Source of the DNA: Herbaspirillum sp. 3R11
GTDB taxonomy: Bacteria > Pseudomonadota > Gammaproteobacteria > Burkholderiales > Burkholderiaceae_D
NCBI RefSeq assembly: GCF_004563925.1
Contig: NZ_SPNJ01000001.1
Span: forward strand, 1,426,001-1,490,000
Length of the DNA stretch: 64,000 nucleotides
Direction of reading: 5' to 3'
The translations under genes and the position numbers were made by a program. How positions within the stretch are numbered: the first letter of the stretch is position 1; each line of letters opens with the position of its first letter. The notes under the pieces are model-generated. The model was not told the origin of the DNA. It saw nothing but the letters and a program-made list of their open reading frames with translations, and made no database searches. Below are positions 8,778 to 20,935 of the stretch, piece by piece.

Positions 8778-10523
8778 ATGAAATGGTTCTACAACTTGAA
8801 GATCGCCACCAAGCTGATCGCCGCCTTTTTAGCCGTGATCGTGCTGGCAACGGGTCTGGGCATTTTCGCCATCAGCCAGCTCGACAAGGTCAACCGCGCC
8901 TCTACCGACATTGCCACCAACTGGCTGCCGACCATCCGCACCCTGGCTCAACTGAAGTTCACGGCTTCGCGTATCCGCAGCTTTGAGCAGCAACATATTC
9001 TTGCCTCCGACGCCAAGGAGTTTGCGGAAATCGAGCAGAGCGCCAACAAGCAGCTCGAAACCCTTGCCGCGTCGCGCAAGCTGTACGAGAGCCAGATCAC
9101 CGAACCGGAAGAACGCGCCATCTATCCGGAAGTCAGCAAGATGCTGGACGTCGTGGTCGCGGAACATCCCAAGATCATCGCCCTGTCGCGCGACAACAAG
9201 AACGCCGAAGCACGCACCCTCATGAAGGGCGAATCGACTAAAAACTATCGCAAGGCGATCGAGCTCCTCGATCAGCTGACCGCCATCAACGAGCGCGGCT
9301 CGGACATCTCCAACAAGCTGGCTGACAACACCTACAGCAGCGCCCGGCTGTGGATCATCGGCATGCTGGTGCTGTGCATCGCTGCGGCAATGACGCTGGC
9401 GATCATGGTGGCGCGCATCATTTCGCGGCCGCTGACGGAAGCCGTGAAGGTCGCCCGCCAGGTTGCCGACGGCGACCTTACCGCCGACATCCGGCAAAAC
9501 AGCGAAGACGAAACCGGCCAGTTGCTCGGTGCGCTCAAGCAGATGAACGACAACCTGCTGCGCATCGTCGGCAGCGTACGCACCGGCACCGACACGATCG
9601 CGACCGCATCGAGCGAAATTGCCTCCGGCAACATGGATCTGTCGTCTCGCACCGAACAACAGGCGGGCTCGCTGGAAGAAACCGCCTCGGCCATGGAAGA
9701 GATGACGTCGACCGTCAAGCAGAATGCCGACAATGCGCGCCAGGCCAACCAGTTGGCGGTGTCCGCGTCCGCAGTCGCCGTCCAGGGCGGCGCCGTGGTC
9801 GGTCGGGTGGTCGACACCATGGGCTCGATCAATGAATCCTCGCGCAAGATCGTCGACATCATCAGCGTGATTGACGGCATTGCCTTCCAGACCAATATCC
9901 TGGCGCTCAATGCAGCGGTCGAAGCGGCGCGCGCCGGTGAGCAAGGTCGCGGCTTTGCGGTGGTCGCCTCCGAAGTGCGCAGCCTGGCGCAACGCTCTTC
10001 CGCCGCTGCGAAGGAAATCAAACAGTTGATCGACGACTCCGTCGCCAAGGTCGATGTCGGCAGCAAACTGGTCGAACAGGCCGGCTCAACCATGGATGAG
10101 GTGGTCAGCAGCGTCAAGCGCGTGACCGACATCGTCGGCGAGATCACTGCCGCCAGCCAGGAGCAAAGCGTCGGCCTCGACGAGATCAACCGTGCGATTA
10201 CCCAGATGGATGAAGTGACGCAGCAGAATGCTGCGCTGGTGGAAGAAGCCGCTGCTGCGGCCCAATCGTTGCAGGAACAGGCAAGCAACCTGTCACAGAT
10301 CGTCAGCGTGTTCAAGCTGGATCACCATGCCCTGCCGCAAGCCCGGACTCACGCCGCTCCTGCCGCCACAGCGCCGAAGCGCGCCGTGAACATCACGCCC
10401 AAGCCGGCGTCCCTGCCTGCCAAAGCAAGCGTTAAAACGGCATTCAAGACTGCGCCAGCGAAGAAATCCCTCGCCAGCGAAGCGCCTGTGCACGACGACG
10501 CGGGCTCGTGGGAACAGTTTTGA
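8778..10523 (+). CDS. Methyl-accepting chemotaxis protein (4HB_MCP)
   Basis: 581 residues, inner-membrane chemoreceptor. TM1 is near residues 13-33 and a periplasmic four-helix-bundle ligand domain follows (about 35-185). TM2 is near 190-213, then a HAMP domain and a long cytoplasmic coiled coil. The signalling tip contains [18 protein letters not shown] and the following [12 protein letters not shown], the invariant hairpin that binds CheA/CheW. The C-terminus ends SWEQF after an Ala/Pro/Lys-rich flexible tail. This W-x-x-F pentapeptide is the type used to tether CheR/CheB, so adaptation by methylation is expected. The ligand cannot be inferred. It is convergent with norR (11-base gap). Confidence 0.93.
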   Translation: MKWFYNLKIATKLIAAFLAVIVLATGLGIFAISQLDKVNRASTDIATNWLPTIRTLAQLKFTASRIRSFEQQHILASDAKEFAEIEQSANKQLETLAASRKLYESQITEPEERAIYPEVSKMLDVVVAEHPKIIALSRDNKNAEARTLMKGESTKNYRKAIELLDQLTAINERGSDISNKLADNTYSSARLWIIGMLVLCIAAAMTLAIMVARIISRPLTEAVKVARQVADGDLTADIRQNSEDETGQLLGALKQMNDNLLRIVGSVRTGTDTIATASSEIASGNMDLSSRTEQQAGSLEETASAMEEMTSTVKQNADNARQANQLAVSASAVAVQGGAVVGRVVDTMGSINESSRKIVDIISVIDGIAFQTNILALNAAVEAARAGEQGRGFAVVASEVRSLAQRSSAAAKEIKQLIDDSVAKVDVGSKLVEQAGSTMDEVVSSVKRVTDIVGEITAASQEQSVGLDEINRAITQMDEVTQQNAALVEEAAAAAQSLQEQASNLSQIVSVFKLDHHALPQARTHAAPAATAPKRAVNITPKPASLPAKASVKTAFKTAPAKKSLASEAPVHDDAGSWEQF

Positions 10524-10534
10524 TGTAATCAGCG

Positions 10535-12106
<1,572 letters not shown>

Positions 12107-12119
12107 TTTTACCCTTATT

Positions 12120-12149
12120 GAGTCGTTATGACTCGGGTCGATTCGACTC
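12120..12149. promoter_or_regulatory. Two tandem NorR-type enhancer sites
   Basis: Two abutting 15-base palindromes: GAGTC-GTTAT-GACTC (12120-12134) and GGGTC-GATTC-GACTC (12135-12149). Each contains GT-N7-AC, the known NorR recognition core. A third, weaker GT-N7-AC lies at 12102-12112 and overlaps the norR start. The sites lie about 40-70 bases upstream of a -24/-12-like element for hmp, a normal enhancer position. Confidence 0.7.
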
Positions 12150-12189
12150 GGTCATTTTTTAAGTGACTGATTATAAAAGATTTTCAGTC

Positions 12190-12205
12190 TGGCATGGAGT
12201 TTGAT
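12190..12205 (+). promoter_or_regulatory. Candidate sigma-54 promoter of hmp
   Basis: TGGCAT-N5-TTGAT, close to the consensus TGGCAC-N5-TTGCA. The invariant GG of -24 is present, while the -12 GC is GA here. It ends about 78 bases before the hmp ATG and lies downstream of the NorR sites. Confidence 0.6.
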
Positions 12206-12283
12206 TAAGAAGGGATAAGAAGACACAAAAAACCGAGGATTTTTGACCTCGATCCCGCTTGTTCAACCCTGAAAGGTATCGCC

Positions 12284-13465
12284 ATGCTCTCCGACGCCCA
12301 CCGCGCCATCGTCAAATCCACCGTACCCCTGCTTGAAAGCGGCGGCGAAGCCCTGACCACGCACTTCTACAAGATGCTCATGCGCGACTACCCGCAAGTC
12401 ATCCCTCTGTTCAACAAGGCCCACCAAGGCAGCGGCGATCAGCAGCGCGCATTGGCCAACGGTGTGCTGATGTACGCGCGCCATATCGACCAGCTCGAAC
12501 AACTGGGCGGCCTGGTCAGCACCATCGTCAACAAGCACGTCGCACTGCAGATCCTGCCCGAACATTATCCGATGGTGGGCGATTGCCTGCTGCGCGCCAT
12601 CCGCGAAGTGCTGGGCGCCGAAATCGCCACCGACCAGGTCATCGAAGCCTGGGGCGCCGCCTACGGCCAACTGGCCGAGATCCTGATCGGCGCCGAGGAA
12701 GGCATCTACCAGGCTACCGAAAAGGCCGACGGCGGCTGGCGCGGCCTGCGCAAGTTCGTCGTGGTGCGCCGCGTCGACGAGAGCGAGGAAATCACCTCCT
12801 TCTACTTCGCGCCGGAAGACGGCAAGGCCATCCTTGAATACCACCCGGGCCAGTACATCGGCCTGTGCGTCACCGTCGATGGCGAGGAAATGCGCCGCCA
12901 GTACTCGCTCTCGGCCGCGCCGAACAGCAAGATGTACCGCATCAGCGTCAAGCGCGAGCCGAACGGCAAGGTTTCCAACTTCCTGCACGACCAGATGACG
13001 GTCGGCAAGCAGATCGACCTGATGCCGCCGTCGGGTGAATTCACCCTGACGCAAAGCGAACGCCCGCTGGTGCTGATCAGCGGCGGCGTCGGCATCACGC
13101 CGATGCTGGCGATGCTGGACGCGGCGCTGCCGAGCAAGCGTCCGGTGGTGTTCATCCACGCGGCGCGCCATGGCGGCGTGCATGCCTTCGGCAAGAAAAT
13201 CGCCGACCTGGCGCAGGAGCATCCGCAGCTGCAGCACTACGTCTGCTACGAGCAACAGCGTGAACAGGACAAGGCCCCGCATGCGATCGGTTACATCGAC
13301 CGCGACAAGCTGGCCGGCTGGCTGCCTGAATCGATGGACGTGGACGCCTATTTCGTCGGCCCCAAGTCCTTCATGAAGGCCATCAAGCGCCATCTGCATG
13401 AGCTGGGCGTACCGGCAGCACAGGCCCGTTACGAGTTCTTCGGCCCGGCTTCTTCGCTGGATTAA
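12284..13465 (+). CDS. hmp: Flavohaemoglobin (nitric oxide dioxygenase)
   Basis: 393 residues, as in E. coli Hmp (396). The globin domain (1-140) shows Tyr29 (B10), Gln53 or Gln54 (E7) and the proximal His85 in VNKHVA. The FAD domain (about 150-255) contains RQYSLSAAP, which binds the flavin. The NAD domain (about 260-393) has SGGVGITPML and ends with a YFVGP segment and EFFGP. The enzyme converts NO and O2 to nitrate using NAD(P)H and FAD. The divergent norR and the sigma-54-like promoter point to NO induction. The ribosome site is weak (CCTGAAAGG, 10 bases upstream). A hemerythrin gene follows after 95 bases and may be co-transcribed. Confidence 0.96.
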   Translation: MLSDAHRAIVKSTVPLLESGGEALTTHFYKMLMRDYPQVIPLFNKAHQGSGDQQRALANGVLMYARHIDQLEQLGGLVSTIVNKHVALQILPEHYPMVGDCLLRAIREVLGAEIATDQVIEAWGAAYGQLAEILIGAEEGIYQATEKADGGWRGLRKFVVVRRVDESEEITSFYFAPEDGKAILEYHPGQYIGLCVTVDGEEMRRQYSLSAAPNSKMYRISVKREPNGKVSNFLHDQMTVGKQIDLMPPSGEFTLTQSERPLVLISGGVGITPMLAMLDAALPSKRPVVFIHAARHGGVHAFGKKIADLAQEHPQLQHYVCYEQQREQDKAPHAIGYIDRDKLAGWLPESMDVDAYFVGPKSFMKAIKRHLHELGVPAAQARYEFFGPASSLD

Positions 13466-13560
13466 ACGCTGAATCAATTGTTTGCGCCGGGCTGCATGCG
13501 GTCTGGTGCCGATTTCAGCTTCAATTTCAGTGTCAATTTAAGTTCGTTGAGAGAAACACC

Positions 13561-13971
13561 ATGGACATCGACAAATACAAACACCAGCACACTGTCATCT
13601 TCGACAACATCCGCAAGCTCAAGGAGTTTTCCCATTTGGGCATCGCCGAACACGCCGCCGACATCGCGGCGCAGGTGATCAAGATGAGCTCCGTCATCAA
13701 GCTGCACCTGTCGATCGAGGACAAATTCCTCTATCCCGCCTTGCAAGAGGCCAACAATCCGCGCCTGGCCATGATGGGCAAGCAGTATCAGCATGAAATG
13801 ACGCACATCGCCGAAGCCTATGGCGAATTTGCCCGCAAATGGAACGATGCCGGCCATGTGGCGGCCGATCCGGACGGTTTCCGCAGCGAAGCCAACAAGG
13901 TGCTGAAAGTCCTGTTCGACCGCATGCAGCGCGAGGACCGTGATTTTTATCCGATGATCGAGAAAGTCTGA
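13561..13971 (+). CDS. Hemerythrin-domain protein (NO-response partner)
   Basis: 136 residues, single HHE-type four-helix bundle. Likely ligands are the His pair in YKHQH (helix 1), H-L-S-I-E with the following DKFLYP (helix 2) and the His pair in QHEMTH (helix 3). In helix 4 the usual H-x-x-x-E/D is RMQRED, so the histidine appears to be arginine. Hemerythrin-like proteins bind O2 or NO at a di-iron site, or act in repair of NO-damaged iron centres (YtfE/RIC are larger relatives). Its position just downstream of hmp suggests the NorR regulon. The exact function is not known. Confidence 0.8.
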   Translation: MDIDKYKHQHTVIFDNIRKLKEFSHLGIAEHAADIAAQVIKMSSVIKLHLSIEDKFLYPALQEANNPRLAMMGKQYQHEMTHIAEAYGEFARKWNDAGHVAADPDGFRSEANKVLKVLFDRMQREDRDFYPMIEKV

Positions 13972-13983
13972 GCCGGACCAGGC

Positions 13984-15432
13984 TCAGTTGCCAAGTTCTT
14001 CCAGGATCGTCTTCACCCGCCCCAGCGCCGTCTCGATGTCGAGCGACTCGATGGCGCCATAGCCGAAGAACAGCGCCGGCTCCGGCTTGACCCGGTAGTA
14101 GAACTCGTCCAGCGTGTACAAGGCGACGTCGACCCGGCGCGCCAGCCGCAGCAGTTGCGTCATGTCGACCTCGGCCGTCATCTGCGCCGCCAGATGGAAG
14201 CCGGCGTTGGTGGGCACCGCGCGCATCCAGGGTTTGAGACTGCCGTTGAGGGCTGCATGCAGCTTTTCGCGCCGCGCGACGTAGATGCCGTGACAGCGGC
14301 GGATGTGCTTTTGCAGGTAGCCTTCGTCGATGAACCTGGCCATGGCCCATTGCGTCATGGTCGGCGTATGCCAGTCCGACAGGCCCTTGACCACGGTCAT
14401 GGCGCGCAGAATCGCCGGCGGCGCAATCACGTAGCCGACGCGCAACTCCGGATTCATCGATTTGGAAAACGTGCCGACAAACGCCACCAGCCCATCCTGA
14501 TCCATGCTCTGCAGTGAATCCATCGGCCGCCCTTCATAACGGAATTCGCTGTCGTAGTCGTCTTCGATGACGATGGCGCGCAGTTCCCGCGCGCGCGCCA
14601 GCAAGGCCGTGCGCCGCGCCTGACTCATCGGCATGCCGAGCGGAAACTGATGCGCCGGAGTCGTGTAGATCAGCCGCGTGCCGTCCGGAATCAGATCGAC
14701 CTGCATTCCTTCGCTGTCCACCGGAACACTCTCCACCGTAGCTCCCTGCGCCGAGAACAGCATGCGCGCCGGCGGATAACCGGGATCTTCCACCGCCACC
14801 ATACTGCCCGGCTCCACCAGCACGCGTGCGATCAGGTCCAGCGCCTGCTGCGCACCATTGGTCACCAGCACGTCGGCGGCCGTGCATTGCACGCCGCGGG
14901 AGAACGAGACATGCCGCGCAATCGCTTCGCGCAATGCCGGCAGGCCTTCGGTCTCGGCATAGAAGCCGCGCGATTCGGCGATCTGGCGCAAACCGTACTG
15001 CACACACTGGCGCCACTCTTCCTGCGGGAATTGGCGGCGCACCGGGATGCCGCCCATGAAATCGTAGTGCGAACGGGTTTCCGGGCCGACGTGGCGCATC
15101 AGTAGCGGGAACGACTGATTGAGCCAGTGCGCGATCAGTTTGCCGGAGGCCAGGTCGTCGCTCTCGAAGCGCTTCGGCTTGGCTTTCGGTTCGGCCGGCG
15201 CATTGACGAAGGTGCCACTGCCGGCGCGTCCCACCAGCAACTTGTCCAGCGTCAGGCGGCTATAGGCTTCCGATACGGTCTTGCGCGACAGGCCCAGTTG
15301 CGTGGCCAGCAGGCGCGACGGCGGCACCTGCTCGCCCGGCGCCAGGCGACCGCTCTGGATGGCGTCGCGCAGCTGGCGATACACCTGGCCGGCCAGATCC
15401 TTGCTGCCTTCGATGACGATATGCAATTCCAT
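13984..15432 (-). CDS. MocR/PdxR-type GntR regulator with aminotransferase domain
   Basis: 482 residues. The N-terminal GntR winged helix (residues 1-70) includes QVYRQLRDAIQSGRLAPGE and GLSRKTVSEAYSRL. After a linker, a fold-type I aminotransferase-like domain follows. It has NGAQQALDLIARVL, the IEDDYDSEFRYEG motif and the PLP lysine in GTFSKSMNPELRVGY. MocR proteins use PLP as an effector-binding cofactor and usually control the adjacent divergent gene. Here that is an AhpD-like/cupin pair. Two direct repeats of AGTGGTCTCCT lie in the 238-base divergent region and are good operator candidates. It does not look like a pyridoxine-pathway PdxR because no pdx genes are nearby. Confidence 0.9.
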   Translation of the reverse strand: MELHIVIEGSKDLAGQVYRQLRDAIQSGRLAPGEQVPPSRLLATQLGLSRKTVSEAYSRLTLDKLLVGRAGSGTFVNAPAEPKAKPKRFESDDLASGKLIAHWLNQSFPLLMRHVGPETRSHYDFMGGIPVRRQFPQEEWRQCVQYGLRQIAESRGFYAETEGLPALREAIARHVSFSRGVQCTAADVLVTNGAQQALDLIARVLVEPGSMVAVEDPGYPPARMLFSAQGATVESVPVDSEGMQVDLIPDGTRLIYTTPAHQFPLGMPMSQARRTALLARARELRAIVIEDDYDSEFRYEGRPMDSLQSMDQDGLVAFVGTFSKSMNPELRVGYVIAPPAILRAMTVVKGLSDWHTPTMTQWAMARFIDEGYLQKHIRRCHGIYVARREKLHAALNGSLKPWMRAVPTNAGFHLAAQMTAEVDMTQLLRLARRVDVALYTLDEFYYRVKPEPALFFGYGAIESLDIETALGRVKTILEELGN

Positions 15433-15513
15433 GCGGCGTCTGCTCCCTGATGCTTTTTTTGTTTGCTGTTCGTTGTTTTGTTCTTCCTCAGCGATTCTAG
15501 CCGGGCGATCAAA

Positions 15514-15568
15514 AGTGGTCTCCTGTTTTTTCGAGGAATTGGTTATCCGCGACAGGGAGTGGTCTCCT
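15514..15568. promoter_or_regulatory. Direct repeats, candidate MocR operator
   Basis: AGTGGTCTCCT occurs at 15514-15524 and again at 15558-15568. The spacing is exactly 44 bases, about four helical turns, in the divergent region between the MocR gene and the AhpD-like gene. MocR regulators typically bind separated direct repeats, so this fits the expected architecture. The second copy extends into a small palindrome GGAG-TGGT-CTCC. Confidence 0.6.
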
Positions 15569-15628
15569 TATGATGACGTCACTGGCTAAGCAAACACGCA
15601 ATACCGCCAAGACGATTTTCACTGACTG

Positions 15629-15655
15629 ACTTACTTAACTTACTTAACTCACTTA
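15629..15655 (+). repeat. Tandem 9-base repeat in a 5' leader
   Basis: Three copies of ACTTACTTA (the third is ACTCACTTA) end five bases before the AGGAG ribosome site of the AhpD-like gene. This is a slippage-prone leader tract. Confidence 0.85.
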
Positions 15656-15670
15656 TCAAGGAGCATCACC

Positions 15671-16111
15671 ATGGAACAACGCGTCGATTTCTACAAAGCC
15701 TCCCCTGAAGTCCTGAAGGGCATGATCGCCCTCGAAAACGTGGTCGGCAAGCTCGGCCTCGAAACCTCCCTGCTGGAACTGGTCCGCCTGCGCGTGTCGC
15801 TGATCAACGGTTGCGCCTTCTGCGTCGACATGCACACTGCCGACGCCCGCAAGGCCGGCGAAACCGAGCGCCGTCTCTACGCCGTGCCGGTCTGGCGCGA
15901 AACCCCGTTCTTCACCGAACGTGAACGCGCCGCCCTGGCCTGGAGCGAATCGCTGACCCTGATCTCGCAAACCGGCGCTCCCGATGAAGACTACGCCCTG
16001 GCGCGCGCCCAGTTCACCGATGCCGAACTGGTCAATCTGACCCTGGCCATCAACACCATCAACGCCTGGAACCGTTTCGCCATCGGCTTCCGCAAGATGC
16101 CTGTTGCCTGA
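15671..16111 (+). CDS. AhpD-like carboxymuconolactone decarboxylase family protein
   Basis: 146 residues, all-helical AhpD fold. The redox motif C-A-F-C lies in NGCAFCVDMH near residue 50, with the conserved downstream His, as in peroxidase-active AhpD-like proteins. LVRLRVSLINGCAFC is the family signature. AGGAG lies eight bases before the ATG. The protein may reduce peroxides or act on lactones. The CxxC argues for a redox role. It is divergent from a MocR regulator and is followed 25 bases later by a secreted cupin gene, so the three probably form one small stress or detoxification locus. Confidence 0.88.
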   Translation: MEQRVDFYKASPEVLKGMIALENVVGKLGLETSLLELVRLRVSLINGCAFCVDMHTADARKAGETERRLYAVPVWRETPFFTERERAALAWSESLTLISQTGAPDEDYALARAQFTDAELVNLTLAINTINAWNRFAIGFRKMPVA

Positions 16112-16136
16112 AACAGCGACGGACAAGGAGCCTGAC

Positions 16137-16556
16137 ATGCGATTCATCTCTACAGCGAAAAGCGCGCTGCTGCTTACTCTGCTGGCCCTGGCGGCCGGTG
16201 CAGGCGCCCACGACGGCAAACATGGCGACGAGGTCGTCACGCCCTTGCAGCATCAGGCCCTGTCCGATGCGCCCGGCAAAAGCGGCGTCATGGCGGTCGT
16301 CGCCTACGGTCCGGGCCAAAGCTCGGTGGCGCATCGCCATCCCGGCTCGATCTTCGCCTACGTACTGGAAGGCGAGGTCATCTCGCAGTTGCAGGGCGGC
16401 GCACCGGTGACTTACAAGGCAGGCGAGTCCTGGTACGAAGCACCGGACACGCCGCACCTGGTGTCGCGCAACGCCAGCGCCACCAAACCGGCGAAGTTGC
16501 TGGTCTGGTCGCTGGTGCAGGACGGCAAGCCGTTGACGGTGCCGCTGGAAAAGTAA
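16137..16556 (+). CDS. Periplasmic cupin-domain protein
   Basis: 139 residues. An N-terminal signal peptide (MRFISTAKSALLLTLLALAA, cleavage likely after GAGA) precedes a His-rich stretch (HDGKHGDE) and a single cupin barrel. Cupin motif 1 is HRHPGS...YVLEGE and motif 2 is APDTPHLV, giving a plausible metal site. The ATG at 16137 has AAGGAG six bases upstream, which rules out the longer frame from 16104. It is encoded just after the AhpD-like gene. The substrate is unknown. The location outside the cytoplasm distinguishes it from quercetinase-type cupins in catabolic operons. A terminator follows. Confidence 0.85.
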   Translation: MRFISTAKSALLLTLLALAAGAGAHDGKHGDEVVTPLQHQALSDAPGKSGVMAVVAYGPGQSSVAHRHPGSIFAYVLEGEVISQLQGGAPVTYKAGESWYEAPDTPHLVSRNASATKPAKLLVWSLVQDGKPLTVPLEK

Positions 16557-16572
16557 TCATCCCGGCCCGCAG

Positions 16573-16609
16573 TCCCGCTCTCTGATTTTCTGGAAAGCGG
16601 GATTTTTTT
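16573..16609 (+). terminator. Rho-independent terminator after the cupin gene
   Basis: TCCCGCT (16573-16579) pairs with AGCGGGA (16596-16602), followed by seven T. The loop is 16 bases. Confidence 0.85.
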
Positions 16610-16698
16610 CGTCCTCGCTCGCAGTGTTTTTTCAGCTTTCCTTCGGGAAATTTGCGCCAAGTTTCAGATTCTGTCCCGGCTTCCTGTAAACTTGCGGG

Positions 16699-19401
16699 AT
16701 GCGCTTATTTTTACTTGACTGGTTTGGCTGGTCGTTCTTGTGGATACTGCCCCTGCTGGGCAGAGTTTTACTGTCTTTGCTGTCCGGAAAAGGCCTGCGC
16801 GGACGCGGTTCGATCCGCATCTGGCTCGGCACCCTGGCCGTCCTGTGCGCCAGCAGCGCAATCGAGGCCATGCTGCGCTCGCAGGGCGATACCGTATTGG
16901 AAACCGACCTCTTCGGCCAGGCGCTCGCACGCAACGTCACCCTCGCCTTCGGCAAACTGATCGCCGTTATTGCCTTGATGACAACAGGATTGATCGGCCT
17001 GTTCTGGCTGTTCGGCCGCCGCAAGGCCAAGGTCGACCTCGACGTCGACACCAGTTCCCTGCCGTTGCAGGCGTCGGTGCCGCGCCGCACCCAGTCCAAT
17101 ATCGCTCCCACCATCCGCAACATGCCGGCAGCGCAAGCGCACCGTCCTGCGCCAGCGCAACCAAAACCGCCTGCCGCACCCGCTGCAGCTGCTTTTGGCA
17201 ACCTGACGCGCAAGCGAGATCCGTGGCCGCTGCCCAACGAACTGCCGCGCGCTGCCAATCCTGCCGGCAACTGGCCGGGCACTGCCCAGCAAAAAGCTGA
17301 ACCACCCAAACGCCCGGCGCGTCCCGCCTCCGAATGGGCGGCATTTGAATCGCTGCGGCCGACGCAAGCGATGCTGGCGCGTTCGACTTCCAGTCAGCAA
17401 CCAGAAACTCCGGCTCCGGCCCCGGCTCATAGTGCGGCGCCCAAACCGTCCCTGGCCACTAGCCTTATCAGCAAACCGAAGATCACGCCCATCGCAGGCA
17501 GCACCACCAAGGTCCGCATCAGCACCGCCAGCGATCGCAGCCAGGCGATTCCGACTTCGCTGAGCGCTTCGTTGCGTGCGCAGGAGCCGGCAGCGCCGGT
17601 TGCTCCGACTCTTACACCTAGTCTCATACCAGTCATGCCGCCGGCTGCGCCTCAGACCGTCGCCTTCCATGCCCCCGAGCCGGAACCGGAAGTCATCACG
17701 GCACCCGAGCCATTCAACATCATCGACACCCGTATTGAACCGGACGTCGCCGAGATCCCTGAGCCTGTCTACACGACCCCGGCACCGGCTTTGCTATCCG
17801 AAGAGCCTATCCAGGAGCCTGTCGTCGCCCCCACCGCAGCTGCGCCCATGCAGATCCGCACCTGGACGCAAGCGCCGGCGGCTCCCATCCCAGCCCCTGC
17901 AAGGCCTTATCGCCCGACCGAGGTTCCCCTGCCCGGCATCGAACTGCTCGACCAGGGCAGCGACATGCCGGTCGAGATGGACGAAAATCAGCTCCTGGAA
18001 ATCGGCCAGTTGATCGAACAGCGCCTCAAGGAATTCAAGGTCCCGGTCACCGTGCTGGGCGCCTACGCCGGGCCGGTCATCACGCGTTTTGAGATTGAAC
18101 CGGCGCTGGGCGTGCGCGGCGCGCAGATCGTCAACCTGATGAAGGACCTGGCGCGCGCGCTCGGGCTGACCTCGATCCGGGTGGTGGAAACCATTCCCGG
18201 CAAGACCTGCATGGGTCTTGAGTTGCCCAATCCCAAGCGCCAGATGATCCGCCTGGCCGAAATCATCCAGTCCGAGGCCTACGTACGCTCGGCCTCGCAC
18301 CTGACGCTGGCGATGGGCAAGGACATCACCGGCGTCCCGGTGGCGACCGACCTCGCGCGTGCGCCGCACATGCTGGTGGCCGGCACGACCGGCTCCGGCA
18401 AGTCGGTGGCAATCAACGCCATGATCCTGTCGCTGCTGTACAAGGCCACCCCCGACGACGTGCGCCTGATCATGATCGATCCGAAGATGCTGGAACTGTC
18501 GGTCTACGACGGCATCCCGCACTTGCTGGCGCCGGTCGTGACCGACATGAAACTGGCCGCACATGCGCTGTCGTGGTGTGTCGCCGAAATGGACAAGCGC
18601 TATCGCCTGATGTCGGCGCTGGGCGTACGCGGCCTGGCCGGCTACAACCAGAAGATTGCCGACGGCATCGCCGCCGAGAAGCGCGTGAAGAATCCGTTCT
18701 CACTCACACCGGATGCACCTGAGCCGCTTGATCCGTTACCGATGATCGTGGTCGTGATCGACGAATTGGCCGACCTGATGATGGTGGCCGGCAAGAAGAT
18801 CGAAGAACTGATCGCCCGTCTGGCGCAAAAGGCGCGCGCCGCCGGCATTCACCTGATCCTGGCAACGCAGCGGCCTTCGGTCGACGTCATCACCGGCCTG
18901 ATCAAGGCCAACATCCCGACGCGCGTGGCCTTCCAGGTGTCGTCCAAGATCGACTCGCGCACCGTGCTGGACCAGATGGGTGCCGAGACGCTGCTGGGCC
19001 ACGGCGACATGCTGTTCCTGCCGCCGGGCTCGGGTTATCCGCAGCGCGTTCACGGCGCGTTCGTGTCGGATGAAGAAGTCCACCGCGTGGTGGAACACCT
19101 GAAAGCCCACGGCGAACCGCAATACGAAGAAGCCATCCTGGCCGGCCCAGCCTCGGAAGAGCCGCTGCAGAGCGACATGTTCGGCGAACCCGGTGATGAG
19201 GCCGATCCGCTCTACGACGAAGCGGTGGCCTATGTCACCCGCAGCCGGCGCGCCTCGATCTCGTCGGTGCAGCGCCAGTTCCGCATCGGCTACAACCGCG
19301 CTGCGCGTCTGGTGGAACAGATGGAAGCAGCCGGCATCCTGTCGTCAATGTCCAAGAGCGGCGGCCGCGATGTGCTGGCGCCGCCGCCACCGGATCTCTG
19401 A
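16699..19401 (+). CDS. ftsK: DNA translocase FtsK
   Basis: 900 residues. The N-terminal ~110 residues hold about three hydrophobic helices, not the canonical four. A Pro/Ala-rich linker follows, about 110-410. The alpha/beta motor contains Walker [10 protein letters not shown] (561-569) and Walker [11 protein letters not shown] (Asp688). [20 protein letters not shown] lies between them and the C-terminal GHGDMLFL. The gamma winged helix at the end ([23 protein letters not shown]) reads KOPS sites and contacts XerD. It couples chromosome dimer resolution to division at the septum. Burkholderiales often carry two FtsK paralogues, so this may be either copy. Confidence 0.93.
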   Translation: MRLFLLDWFGWSFLWILPLLGRVLLSLLSGKGLRGRGSIRIWLGTLAVLCASSAIEAMLRSQGDTVLETDLFGQALARNVTLAFGKLIAVIALMTTGLIGLFWLFGRRKAKVDLDVDTSSLPLQASVPRRTQSNIAPTIRNMPAAQAHRPAPAQPKPPAAPAAAAFGNLTRKRDPWPLPNELPRAANPAGNWPGTAQQKAEPPKRPARPASEWAAFESLRPTQAMLARSTSSQQPETPAPAPAHSAAPKPSLATSLISKPKITPIAGSTTKVRISTASDRSQAIPTSLSASLRAQEPAAPVAPTLTPSLIPVMPPAAPQTVAFHAPEPEPEVITAPEPFNIIDTRIEPDVAEIPEPVYTTPAPALLSEEPIQEPVVAPTAAAPMQIRTWTQAPAAPIPAPARPYRPTEVPLPGIELLDQGSDMPVEMDENQLLEIGQLIEQRLKEFKVPVTVLGAYAGPVITRFEIEPALGVRGAQIVNLMKDLARALGLTSIRVVETIPGKTCMGLELPNPKRQMIRLAEIIQSEAYVRSASHLTLAMGKDITGVPVATDLARAPHMLVAGTTGSGKSVAINAMILSLLYKATPDDVRLIMIDPKMLELSVYDGIPHLLAPVVTDMKLAAHALSWCVAEMDKRYRLMSALGVRGLAGYNQKIADGIAAEKRVKNPFSLTPDAPEPLDPLPMIVVVIDELADLMMVAGKKIEELIARLAQKARAAGIHLILATQRPSVDVITGLIKANIPTRVAFQVSSKIDSRTVLDQMGAETLLGHGDMLFLPPGSGYPQRVHGAFVSDEEVHRVVEHLKAHGEPQYEEAILAGPASEEPLQSDMFGEPGDEADPLYDEAVAYVTRSRRASISSVQRQFRIGYNRAARLVEQMEAAGILSSMSKSGGRDVLAPPPPDL

Positions 19402-19427
19402 CCTGCTGAACTGTTGATCTGTTAAAA

Positions 19428-19460
19428 ATCAGCGTGCATGTGCAATGCATGCACGCTGAT
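19428..19460 (-). terminator. Long hairpin downstream of ftsK
   Basis: ATCAGCGTGCATG (19428-19440) and CATGCACGCTGAT (19448-19460) are perfectly complementary over 13 bases with a 7-base loop. The only T run (TTTTTAAC) follows the hairpin on the minus strand. It is therefore a good terminator for minus-strand transcripts, although it stands just after the plus-strand ftsK stop. Confidence 0.6.
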
Positions 19461-19560
19461 GTTGATCGTTACCTTTCCCCTCCTCTCCCGAATCGATATT
19501 TTTTCTTTCGAATAGTCGTCGGTAAATTCACCCGCATTCACATTTTTTTCGTTTGGGCGT

Positions 19561-19585
19561 TTATCGCGCATGTTGGGCGATAAAC
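19561..19585. promoter_or_regulatory. Inverted repeat upstream of the pobA promoter
   Basis: TTTATCGC (19561-19568) and GCGATAAA (19578-19585) form an 8-base inverted repeat centred about 70 bases before the likely transcription start of pobA. This is an activator-type position. The 334-base gap 19402-19735 holds no convincing gene. No regulator gene sits beside pobA, so the binding protein is unknown. Confidence 0.4.
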
Positions 19586-19608
19586 GGCTGTCACGGCGGC
19601 CCGCGCAT

Positions 19609-19636
19609 TGATTCACGCGGTGGGACTCCCTATGAT
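19609..19636 (+). promoter_or_regulatory. Candidate sigma-70 promoter of the pobA operon
   Basis: TTGATT (19609-19614), a 16-base spacer and TATGAT (19631-19636) lie about 100 bases upstream of the pobA start codon. Confidence 0.45.
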
Positions 19637-19666
19637 CTGTTGCATTCAAAAAAGAACATTTCATAA

Positions 19667-20924
<1,258 letters not shown>

Positions 20925-20935
20925 GCGGAGGAAAA

